This document shows positions 24,310 through 30,940 of a stretch of DNA of 32,874 bases, one piece after another. The notes beneath the pieces are model-generated. The model was not told the origin of the DNA and did no database searches. It was given only the letters and a program-made list of their open reading frames with translations. Within the stretch, counting starts at the first letter, position 1. The number at the start of each line of letters is the position of its first letter. The position numbers were made by a program, and so were the translations under genes. Source of the stretch: Opitutaceae bacterium (GTDB taxonomy: Bacteria > Verrucomicrobiota > Verrucomicrobiia > Opitutales > Opitutaceae); contig JAEUHB010000306.1 of the NCBI GenBank assembly GCA_016794665.1, positions 1 through 32,874 on the forward strand, written 5' to 3'.

Positions 24310-26100
24310 TCAGTAGACGTCCCGCGCGTAGCGCTTCGCGGCCTTGAGCGCCTGCACGTAGGCGGCGGCTTCGTCGGCGGATTTTTTTCCGGCGCGCTCG
24401 ATCACGGCGTGCAGCGCAGCGTCGACGTCCTTCGCCATGCGGCTGGCGTCGCCGCACACGTAGAAATGCGCGCCCGCCTCAAGCCAGGCGAAGAGCTCGG
24501 TGGCGTGTTCGGTCATGCGATTCTGCACGTAGATCTTTTCCTGCTGGTCGCGCGACCATGCGAGGTCGAGGCGGGTGAGTGTGCCGTCGGCCTGCATCGC
24601 GAGGAGCTCGTCGCGGTAGATGAAATCCGCCGCCGCGCGCTGGTCGCCGAAGAAGAGCCAGTTTCTACCCTTGGCGCCGGTCGCGCGGCGCTCCTCGAGG
24701 AAAGCACGGAACGGCGCGATGCCGGTGCCGGGGCCGACCATGATCATCGGGGTGTCGCCGTTGGCGGGAGGGCGGAAGGCCTTGTTCGAATGGACGAACA
24801 CGCCGACGCGCGCTTGACCGGCGACAGCGCGGTCGGCGAGGAACGTGGAGCAGACGCCCTTGCGCGCGCGGCCGGCGAGGTCGTAGCGGACGGCGCCGAC
24901 GGTGAGGTGGACCTGGCCGGGATGCGCCTTGGGCGAGGAGGAGATCGAGTAGAGGCGCGGCTGGAGTTTGCGGAGCGCGCGGATGAAGTCGGCGAGGGCG
25001 GGCTTGGCTGGCGCAGCGAGCAGGGCGTCGATGACGTGGTGCGGCGTGGAAGGAGCTGCGCTCGTTGAGCTCGGCCGGCCGGCGTCGGCGACCCCGGCAA
25101 CAACGGGGGCGAGCAACGCGAGGAGATCGTTGGAGGGCTTGCCGAGATCGTAGAACTCCGTGAGCGCGCGGCGGAGCGGGACGGTGGAGCCGTCGGGCGC
25201 AGGCACCGCTTCCTCGCCGTCGCAGCCGAGCGCCGCGAGCACATCGGCGACGAGCGCGGGGCAGTTGTGGGGGACGACGCCGAGCGCGTCGCCGGCCTCG
25301 TAGGCCAGGCCGGAGCCAGTGAGATCGAACTCGATATGGTTGATCTGCTTTGCCGACCCGGCGGCGCTGAGATTGCGCGAAGTGACGAGGAGGGCCGGAA
25401 AGGGGCGGGAGCGGCTGAAGCCGCTCTCATTTACGGTCTCGGATTTATGGCTTACGCTTTGGGCCGCCGCGGATGTGGACGTGGGAGTGGGTGCCTCGGC
25501 GGAGCTAAGCGCGGTGAGCGCGGCGTTGAGCCACGCGCTGAATTTCTCCTCGTAGTCGAGGTCACAGTCGGCGCGAGGGGTGATCCGCGTGGCGCCGAGT
25601 TTCTCGAAGAAGAGATCGAAGTCGGCGCCGGCTTTGCAGAATTGGGTGTAGTTGGTGTCGCCGAGGGCGAGGACGGAGAAGCGGAGGGCAGGCAAACGCG
25701 GCGAGGGCGCCGCGTCTCCAACGGCGGCGGCGAGGGCAGCGTGGAGAGCCTTGGCGTTGTCCGGCGGTTCGCCATCGCCGTAGGTGCTGGTGATGACGAG
25801 GAGGTTCTTCTCGCCGCCGAGCTGCGCGAGGCCGCACTGCGCCATGTCGAGGACGGTGGGGGCGAAGTTGCGTTTGCCGGCTTCTTTGGCGACGCGCTTG
25901 GCGAGGCCCTCGGCGGTGCCGGTCTGAGAACCGAACAGAATCGTGAGGGGAGTGAGCGGAGGCGATGCCTCGCGGGGTGAGGGCACCCCGCCTACAACCG
26001 GAGCGCGAGAAAACATGCCGGCGAAGAAGCCGTTGAGCCAGGCGCGTTGCTCGGCGCTGAAGGGGGCGCTGTCGGGAATGAACGGGACCGGCTGGCTCAT
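24310..26100 (-). CDS. cysJ: NADPH-dependent diflavin reductase, CysJ-like
   Basis: The product is 596 aa from ATG 26100, overlapping the nirA-like stop by ATGA. It carries electrons from NADPH through FAD and FMN to a siroheme enzyme. An N-terminal docking-like peptide (PFSAEQRAWLNGFFAGM, 13-29) is followed by the flavodoxin domain (LFGSQTGTAEG, 55-65; STYGDGE, 105-111; LGDTNY, 146-151), a linker (~200-232), the FAD domain (RLYSISSS, 382-389; GVCSTF, 415-420) and the NADPH domain (GPGTGIAPFRAF, 456-467). The ending RYARDVY matches CysJ. It may serve the nirA-like protein next to it and also the distant CysI. The linker and residues 36-43 are encoded by hairpin repeats. Confidence 0.92.
   Translation of the reverse strand: MSQPVPFIPDSAPFSAEQRAWLNGFFAGMFSRAPVVGGVPSPREASPPLTPLTILFGSQTGTAEGLAKRVAKEAGKRNFAPTVLDMAQCGLAQLGGEKNLLVITSTYGDGEPPDNAKALHAALAAAVGDAAPSPRLPALRFSVLALGDTNYTQFCKAGADFDLFFEKLGATRITPRADCDLDYEEKFSAWLNAALTALSSAEAPTPTSTSAAAQSVSHKSETVNESGFSRSRPFPALLVTSRNLSAAGSAKQINHIEFDLTGSGLAYEAGDALGVVPHNCPALVADVLAALGCDGEEAVPAPDGSTVPLRRALTEFYDLGKPSNDLLALLAPVVAGVADAGRPSSTSAAPSTPHHVIDALLAAPAKPALADFIRALRKLQPRLYSISSSPKAHPGQVHLTVGAVRYDLAGRARKGVCSTFLADRAVAGQARVGVFVHSNKAFRPPANGDTPMIMVGPGTGIAPFRAFLEERRATGAKGRNWLFFGDQRAAADFIYRDELLAMQADGTLTRLDLAWSRDQQEKIYVQNRMTEHATELFAWLEAGAHFYVCGDASRMAKDVDAALHAVIERAGKKSADEAAAYVQALKAAKRYARDVY
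25409..25426 (-). repeat. Hairpin repeat in frame within the CysJ-like linker
   Basis: A 7-bp perfect stem (25409-25415 with 25420-25426) and 4-nt loop; minus-strand loop TTCA. It encodes residues 225-231 in the flavodoxin-FAD linker. Its core CGGCTGAAGCCG (plus strand) also occurs in the hairpin at 32286-32299. A GTAA rather than GTAG lies a few bases outside the stem, so membership of the tagged family is less sure. Confidence 0.55.
25972..25995 (-). repeat. GTAG-tagged hairpin repeat in frame within the CysJ-like gene
   Basis: An 8-bp perfect stem (25972-25979 with 25984-25991), loop 25980-25983, and CTAC at 25992-25995, which is GTAG directly against the stem on the minus strand. It encodes VGGVPSPR (residues 36-43), the segment joining the N-terminal peptide to the flavodoxin domain, and keeps the frame open. 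Confidence 0.7.
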
Positions 26101-27902
26101 GCGGAAAGGAGCTCCTGCAGTTCCTTCACGGAATGGCGGCGGGACCACGCGACGAACGTCTCGCCGCGCTGCTTCTTCGCCTCGTAGGTGACGAGGACTT
26201 TCTCGACGAGGGCATTGACCTCGGTCGCGCGCACGCCGCGGAAGATTTCGCGCGCGATCCCCTGCTCGTGGTCCATGCCGCCGCCGAGGACGACGTGGTA
26301 GCCCTCGCTGCCGTCGGCCAGCTTGGCGCCGACAAAGCCGAGGTCGCCGCAGTAGTGTTGCGCGCACGAATGCGGGCAGCCGGTGAAGTGCACGTTGACG
26401 GGCGAGCCGACGGTGACGCGGCCTTCGAGGTGCTTGAGCAGCGCGAGCGCGTGGGCCTTGGTGTCGGCCGCGGCGTATTTGCAGCCTTTGTTGCCGGTGC
26501 AGGCGACGATGCCGCCGGCAGCCGACGACGCCTCGGTGAAGAACCCCAGCCGCTGCACGCTGCGGCGGAGCGTCTCGACGAACGCATCGGGCACGTGCGG
26601 GATGACCACGTTTTGCCACACGGTGAGGCGCAGCTCGCCCTTGCCGTAGTGCGTCGCGAGATCCGCGAGCGCGTGGAGCTGCCGTGCGGTAATGCGCCCG
26701 ACCGGCACGCCGATGCCGATGGAGTTGAGGCCGCGTTGCGCCTGCTTGCGCGCGCCGAGCCACGCGTGCTTCTCGACGGGGCGGCGTGGCTCGCAGGCTT
26801 CGAGTGGCAACCGCGCGAGCGGGAACGCGAGTTTCTTGCCCGTCTCGGTGAGAAACTTCTCCACGCCCCAGGCCTCGAGAAGGTATTTCAACCGCGCCTT
26901 CTTGCGATCGGTGCGGCAGCCGTTTTCGGCAAAGACGCGGATCATCGCGACGGCGAGGGCGACGGCTTCGCTCGGCTTCACGTGGAGGCCGGTGTCCTTC
27001 GCGAAATCCTTGTGGCCGGTGATGCCGCCGAGCTGCACGCGGAACGCGATCGCGCCGTCGGACTTCTGCCGCACGGCGAAGAAGCCGATGTCGTTGGTGT
27101 CGGCGGCGGCCGACATGCTGCCGCCGCTGTCGAACGCGACGTTGAACTTCCGCGGCAGGCCGTAGAGGTCGCGGTGGTTGAGGATGTAGTGGTGCAGCGC
27201 CTTCGCGTAGGGGCGCACGTCAAGCAGCTCGTCGGGCGCGAAGCCGCTGTCGGGCGAGGCGGTGACGTTGCGGATGTTGTCGGCGCCGGCGCCGCGCGAG
27301 GTGAGGCCCAGCTCCTGCACGCGCGTGAGCACACGCACGATGTCGCGCGGCTTGAATTCGCGGAGCTGCAGGTTGCCGCGCGTGGTGATGTCGACCCGGC
27401 CATTGCCCAGTTCGGCGGCGAGATCGGCGAGCCCGTGGCATTGCGCGGCGGTGATCTCGCAGGCGGGCACGCGCAGGCGGACCATGAAGCTGTCTTGCGC
27501 GGGCGCGACGTAGAAGAGGCCGTGCGTCTTGAACCGGTAGGTGTGCTCGGCGTCGGGGACTTTGTCTTCGTCGGCGTGCTTCAGCAGGCGGTCCCAGGCG
27601 TCGAGGGGGTTCTCGTCATATTTCCAACGCTCCTCCTTGCAGAGGTCGGAGAGAGGCGTGCCGTGGATATTTGGCTCAGCGGCAAGCGCGGCGAGGTTGG
27701 GTGTTCCGGCCCCGGCGGGAGCAGAGGTGATTTGGCCGGTGGCGTTGTGACCGACGAATGGTGGCAGTCCGCCGGCGCTCACGCCGGCCATGAACCCGGC
27801 CAAGTATTCCTTCTGCTCAGCTGAGAATGGCAGGGGCGGCGCGGCGTTGGCAGGGAGGATCGGCTCGGCAGGCACGCTCCAACTGAGCAAGCGAGGTGCC
27901 AC
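26097..27902 (-). CDS. nirA: Siroheme nitrite/sulfite reductase (NirA-like)
   Basis: The product is 601 aa if the GTG at 27902 is used; TTG 27890 and GTG 27875 are other in-frame starts. The siroheme-[4Fe-4S] ligands are C468, C474 (C-x5-C) and C509, C513 (C-x3-C). Two ferrodoxin-like repeats are seen, with DITTRGNLQLREF (171-183) and the basic RTDRKKARLKYLLE segment. An extra N-terminal peptide PFSAEQKEYLAGFMAG (25-40) resembles that of the CysJ-like protein encoded next. The operon with NasA makes six-electron reduction of nitrite to ammonium the likely reaction; sulfite is the alternative. It is first in the nitrate operon, directly behind a structured leader. Confidence 0.88.
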   Translation of the reverse strand: MAPRLLSWSVPAEPILPANAAPPLPFSAEQKEYLAGFMAGVSAGGLPPFVGHNATGQITSAPAGAGTPNLAALAAEPNIHGTPLSDLCKEERWKYDENPLDAWDRLLKHADEDKVPDAEHTYRFKTHGLFYVAPAQDSFMVRLRVPACEITAAQCHGLADLAAELGNGRVDITTRGNLQLREFKPRDIVRVLTRVQELGLTSRGAGADNIRNVTASPDSGFAPDELLDVRPYAKALHHYILNHRDLYGLPRKFNVAFDSGGSMSAAADTNDIGFFAVRQKSDGAIAFRVQLGGITGHKDFAKDTGLHVKPSEAVALAVAMIRVFAENGCRTDRKKARLKYLLEAWGVEKFLTETGKKLAFPLARLPLEACEPRRPVEKHAWLGARKQAQRGLNSIGIGVPVGRITARQLHALADLATHYGKGELRLTVWQNVVIPHVPDAFVETLRRSVQRLGFFTEASSAAGGIVACTGNKGCKYAAADTKAHALALLKHLEGRVTVGSPVNVHFTGCPHSCAQHYCGDLGFVGAKLADGSEGYHVVLGGGMDHEQGIAREIFRGVRATEVNALVEKVLVTYEAKKQRGETFVAWSRRHSVKELQELLSA

Positions 27903-28076
27903 GGCTGAGGCCGGCCTTCATCGACACGATGAATTGTTTCAGGCCCGGCGATGAGTCTGGCTCATGCCCGGCGTGCGTGTGCAGCGGCGGGCCTCAGCCT
28001 TTGATGCCGCGTCCTGACCGCCTTCGGGCGGCGCGCCGGAAACGGCGATCGGCAACCTGCCCCCCGGGTGGCGCGC
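27903..28076 (-). promoter_or_regulatory. Structured leader upstream of the nirA-cysJ-dmsBC-nasA operon
   Basis: No gene is seen in this gap. On the minus strand several pairings are possible: a 7-bp pair 28070-28076 with 28031-28037, tight hairpins 28018-28031 and 28034-28047 with 4-nt loops, a hairpin GCGGC/GCCGC near 27987-28008, and a hairpin 27951-27965 flanked by direct copies of GCCCGGCG (27943-27950 and 27966-27973). A perfect 10-bp pair, 27990-27999 with 27903-27912, ends directly at the GTG start and would hide it. This looks like an attenuator or translation switch. It does not match a riboswitch class I know. Confidence 0.45.
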
Positions 28077-28112
28077 AAAAGGGCACTTGGCTCCGCGCGA
28101 AGTCGGAGGCCC
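28077..28112 (-). terminator. Probable terminator of the NIPSNAP gene
   Basis: On the minus strand GGGC-CTCCG pairs with CGGAG and GCCC (28104-28112 with 28091-28095 and 28081-28084), with a 6-nt bulge (28085-28090) and an 8-nt loop, followed by TTTT at 28077-28080. It starts 7 bp after the stop of the NIPSNAP gene. The bulge makes it weaker than the other terminators here. Confidence 0.4.
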
Positions 28113-28118
28113 GGTGGC

Positions 28119-28943
28119 TCAGAGCTGCGAATACGCCGTCGGCGCAAGGAAGCGCGCGGTGTTCCTCGAGGTGTTGTCCTTGTATTGCGGGTCGTCCTTC
28201 ATCTTCACCCAGCGGGGGTCTGGGCCGAACTTCGCCCACGGCGCCAGATGCCCGTCGAGGTTGGGCCCGCCCGTGATGTAGCGGAGGTGCGGGAGATTGG
28301 GGCCGGCGATGCCCTGGCCGAAGAACATCGGCGACATCCCGAGGTCGCGCATCAGCTCGGTCTCGCCATTGTCGAACATCGCCATCTTGCTCAGCGCGGC
28401 TTTCTCACTGTGGCTCTCGTAGTCACGCATCTCGAAGACGCGCGTTGGCGTGCGCTTGGTGGAGAAAGCGGGGACCTCCATCCGCGGCATGCTGGCAAAC
28501 GCGCGGTAAAGCCAGGTGTCGATGCGCTCGAACGCGGGGCTCGCCTTCGCCACGCCGAGATAGGTGGCGCCGGCTTTCTGCACGGCGGTGTCGGCGCTGA
28601 GCTCGGCAGCGGTGCTCGCGAAGGACTCGAGCGACGCGTGCGGGATGAGCACCCAGAGGGGCGTGTCCGCCTTTGGCTTTGACGTGCGCGCGCGTTTGTC
28701 GACCTCGAGTTCCGTGAACACGCCGACGTTCTTGACGCCGCGCTTGGCGAGGGCGGGCAGCAGCGCTTTCTCGAGAAAGCCCTCAATCGGCGCGAGCGAG
28801 GCGCCCGGCTTCACGCGGTAGGCGCGCAGTTCGTAGTATTCGCGGGCGGCGCCGGCGGGCGCGGCGGAGGCGCGGCTCGTGGTGGCGGCGAGGGCGGAGG
28901 CCGTGAGGGAGGATTTGAGGAATGCGCGACGGGGGAGGTTCAT
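28119..28943 (-). CDS. Secreted NIPSNAP-family protein with Tat signal
   Basis: The product is 274 aa from ATG 28943; a frame open to 28991 adds 16 residues ahead of the signal and is not preferred. The N-terminus MNLPRRAFLKSSLTASALAA has the twin-arginine pattern RRAFLK and an Ala-rich end, so the folded protein is exported to the periplasm. Two NIPSNAP-type (dimeric alpha-beta barrel) units follow: YYELRAYRVKPG...EGFLEKALLPAL (~36-75) and VFEMRDYESHSEKA...MFDNGE (~170-200). The function of exported NIPSNAP proteins is not known. The gene is divergent from the glucarate operon and may share its control. Confidence 0.85.
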   Translation of the reverse strand: MNLPRRAFLKSSLTASALAATTSRASAAPAGAAREYYELRAYRVKPGASLAPIEGFLEKALLPALAKRGVKNVGVFTELEVDKRARTSKPKADTPLWVLIPHASLESFASTAAELSADTAVQKAGATYLGVAKASPAFERIDTWLYRAFASMPRMEVPAFSTKRTPTRVFEMRDYESHSEKAALSKMAMFDNGETELMRDLGMSPMFFGQGIAGPNLPHLRYITGGPNLDGHLAPWAKFGPDPRWVKMKDDPQYKDNTSRNTARFLAPTAYSQL

Positions 28944-28970
28944 GGGGAGAGTCGCAGCGGAACGGAATTC

Positions 28971-28998
28971 GCGCCGGTTGACGAGCGTCACTTGGCGC
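28971..28998. promoter_or_regulatory. 28-bp dyad in the divergent NIPSNAP/garR promoter region
   Basis: Inner arms TGACG (28979-28983) and CGTCA (28986-28990) and outer arms GCGCC (28971-28975) and GGCGC (28994-28998) share the same centre, so 10 of 14 positions per half-site are symmetric. It lies between the two divergent genes and is a candidate operator for a sugar-acid regulator encoded outside the window. The remainder of 28944-29087 holds an A-rich stretch near 29006-29014 but no clear promoter boxes. Confidence 0.5.
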
Positions 28999-29087
28999 AG
29001 GCGCGAAAAAAGATATCGCCCGCGCCAAGCCGAACGCCTTCCATCCGCGGCGCGTTTCGCTCCCTTTCAACCTCCGCTCCTCGCAAC

Positions 29088-29963
29088 ATGTCCGCTCCTC
29101 TCTCGATCGCCTTCGTCGGCACCGGCGTCATGGGCCGCAGCATGGCCGGCCACCTGCAAAAGGCCGGCCACTCGCTGCACGTCTACAACCGCACGCGCGA
29201 TAAGGCGCAGGCACTCGTCGACGCTGGCGCCACGTGGCACGATACCGCGGGTTCCGCCGCAGCCGCGGCCGATGTGGTGATCACGATGCTCGGCTTCCCG
29301 ATTGATGTGGAGACGAGCTATCTCGGCGCCGGCGGCATCGTCGAGCGCGCCAAGCCCGGCGCGCTGCTGATCGACATGACGACTTCCAGCCCGGTGCTCG
29401 CGCGCAAGATCGCCGACGCGGCGGCCAGGCGCGGCCTCGCCTCGCTCGACGCGCCCGTCTCGGGCGGTGACCTCGGCGCGAAGGAAGCGCGGCTCGTGAT
29501 CATGGTCGGCGGGGACGCCGCGGCCTTCGCGCGCGCCAAGCCCCTCTTCGAAATCATGGGCAAGAACATCGCCCTCCTCGGGGCCGCGGGCGCCGGCCAG
29601 TATTGCAAGATGGCCAACCAAATCGCCGTCGCCGTCGGCATGGTCGCTTGGGTCGAGGCGCTCGCCTATGCGAAGAAAGCCGGCCTTGATCCGGCCGCCG
29701 TCCATGCGAGCATCAGCGGCGGCGCCGCCGGCAGCTGGGCGCTCACCAACCTCGCGCCCCGCGCTCTCGCCGGCAACTTCGCGCCCGGCTTCTACGTGAA
29801 GCACATCATCAAGGACATGAAAATTGCCCTCGACAGCGCCGCGGAGCTCAAGCTCGACCTCCCCGGCCTCGCCAACGCGAAGCGGCTCTACGAGCAGGTC
29901 GCCACCCAGGGCTGGGAGGACAACGGCACCCAGGCTCTCTACAAGCTCTACACGTCGCTCTGA
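29088..29963 (+). CDS. garR: 2-hydroxy-3-oxopropionate (tartronate semialdehyde) reductase
   Basis: The product is 291 aa from ATG 29088. It is a member of the beta-hydroxyacid dehydrogenase family with the N-terminal NAD(P) motif FVGTGVMGRSMAGHL (9-23), the substrate segment DAPVSGGDLGAKEA (121-134) and catalytic K174 in GAGQYCKMANQ. The sequence alone would also fit 3-hydroxyisobutyrate dehydrogenase. The aldolase and glucarate dehydratase genes downstream make reduction of tartronate semialdehyde to glycerate the likely role. It is first in the plus-strand glucarate operon, and the gap to garL holds an inverted repeat element. Confidence 0.88.
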   Translation: MSAPLSIAFVGTGVMGRSMAGHLQKAGHSLHVYNRTRDKAQALVDAGATWHDTAGSAAAAADVVITMLGFPIDVETSYLGAGGIVERAKPGALLIDMTTSSPVLARKIADAAARRGLASLDAPVSGGDLGAKEARLVIMVGGDAAAFARAKPLFEIMGKNIALLGAAGAGQYCKMANQIAVAVGMVAWVEALAYAKKAGLDPAAVHASISGGAAGSWALTNLAPRALAGNFAPGFYVKHIIKDMKIALDSAAELKLDLPGLANAKRLYEQVATQGWEDNGTQALYKLYTSL

Positions 29964-29981
29964 AGCGCCGCGAGCGGCGCA

Positions 29982-30084
29982 GTTGAAAGTTGAAGGCGGG
30001 ACGATGAAAGACCCGAAGCCGCCAAGTTTTCGACGCACCGACTGGTTGTCCGAGTCCTTCAGCTTTCACCCTGCAACTTTCAAC
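29982..30084. repeat. 103-bp element with 11-bp terminal inverted repeats
   Basis: GTTGAAAGTTG (29982-29992) and its exact reverse complement CAACTTTCAAC (30074-30084) enclose 81 bp; a second inner pair TGAAAG/CTTTCA (30005-30010 with 30063-30068) has the same centre. It has no coding content of its own and fills most of the garR-garL gap. The terminal word matches the repeats inside the DmsC domain at 23247-23274. It resembles a miniature non-autonomous element, though no target duplication is visible. Confidence 0.65.
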
Positions 30085-30092
30085 TCACCCAA

Positions 30093-30860
30093 ATGAAACT
30101 CCCCCCTGATTTCCGCAAACGCGTGCTCGCCCGTGAATGGCTCTGCGGCACGTTCCTCAACCTCGGCTCACCCATCACGGTCGAGATTGCCGGCCTCGCC
30201 GGCTTCGACTGGGTGCTCATCGATCATGAGCACGGTCCCGGCGGCGAGGACACGATGCTGCATCAGCTCCAGGCGGCGTCGGCGACGCCGACGTTTCCCG
30301 TCGTGCGCATCGCGCAGAACGAGACCGTGCGGTTCAAGCGCGCCCTCGACATGGGCGCGCTCGGCGTGATGGCGCCCTACGTGAGCACCGCCGCCGAGGC
30401 GCGCCTGGCCGTGCAGGCCATGCGCTATCCGCCGCACGGCATCCGCGGCGTGGCGAAGTTCAACCGCGGCGCCGGCTTCGGCGGCGACTTCGAGGAATAC
30501 TACCAGCACGGTCACGAACGCCTGCTCACCGTGATCCAGATCGAGACCGTCGAGGCGATCAACAACATCGACGCCATCGCGGCCGTCGACGGCGCCGACG
30601 TGCTCTTCGTCGGCCCCACCGATCTTTCCTACAACATGGGGATCCGCGACCAGCTCGACAGCGTGCCGTTCAAGGAAGCGCTCAGGAAGGTCGTCGACGC
30701 CGCGAAAAAGCACGGCAAGGCCGCCGGCATCCTCGTGCACCTCCCGCACCTCGTGCCGATGGTGCGCGAGATGGGCTTCACGTTCACGGCCTACGGCAGC
30801 GACGGCGGCGCCGTGCGCTCCGGCCTGCTCGGGCTGCTCGCCGCGCTGAAGGCGAAATAA
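30093..30860 (+). CDS. garL: 5-keto-4-deoxy-D-glucarate aldolase (HpcH/HpaI family)
   Basis: The product is 255 aa from ATG 30093. It is a metal-dependent class II aldolase cleaving 5-keto-4-deoxyglucarate to pyruvate and tartronate semialdehyde. Family residues are in place: H47 in DHEHGPG (catalytic base), R72 in VVRIAQNE, Q149 and E151 in IQIETVEA, and D177 in VGPTDLS (metal and substrate). Related enzymes acting on 2-keto-3-deoxyrhamnonate or hydroxy-oxoheptanedioate cannot be excluded from sequence, but garR and gudD on either side favour this one. Confidence 0.9.
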   Translation: MKLPPDFRKRVLAREWLCGTFLNLGSPITVEIAGLAGFDWVLIDHEHGPGGEDTMLHQLQAASATPTFPVVRIAQNETVRFKRALDMGALGVMAPYVSTAAEARLAVQAMRYPPHGIRGVAKFNRGAGFGGDFEEYYQHGHERLLTVIQIETVEAINNIDAIAAVDGADVLFVGPTDLSYNMGIRDQLDSVPFKEALRKVVDAAKKHGKAAGILVHLPHLVPMVREMGFTFTAYGSDGGAVRSGLLGLLAALKAK

Positions 30861-30892
30861 CGTTGCAGGGCCGCCGCGTGCCGGCGGGCCGC

Positions 30893-30917
30893 GGCCGGCG
30901 ACAAGCGCCGGCCCTAC
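30893..30917 (-). repeat. GTAG-tagged hairpin repeat in the garL-gudD gap
   Basis: An 8-bp perfect stem (30893-30900 with 30906-30913), 5-nt loop, and CTAC at 30914-30917, which is GTAG directly against the stem on the minus strand. It ends 23 bp before the gudD start. The preceding 20 bases are also rich in inverted GGCC/GGCG words. Confidence 0.7.
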
Positions 30918-30940
30918 ACCCAGGTTTCTCACGAACCACG

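Noticed and set aside
24310..26763. Extension of the CysJ-like protein to 817 residues
   Set aside because: The extra 221 residues overlap the nirA-like gene in another frame and are Arg-rich. The ATGA overlap at 26100 fixes the start.
27903..28076. Known Mo-cofactor or cobalamin riboswitch
   Set aside because: I could not match the conserved cores of either class by eye. The leader is therefore reported only as an unclassified structured region.
27903..28147. Short minus-strand frames in the gap between NIPSNAP and nirA
   Set aside because: They have no start context and no domain, and they overlap the NIPSNAP 3' end. The paired structure explains the region better.
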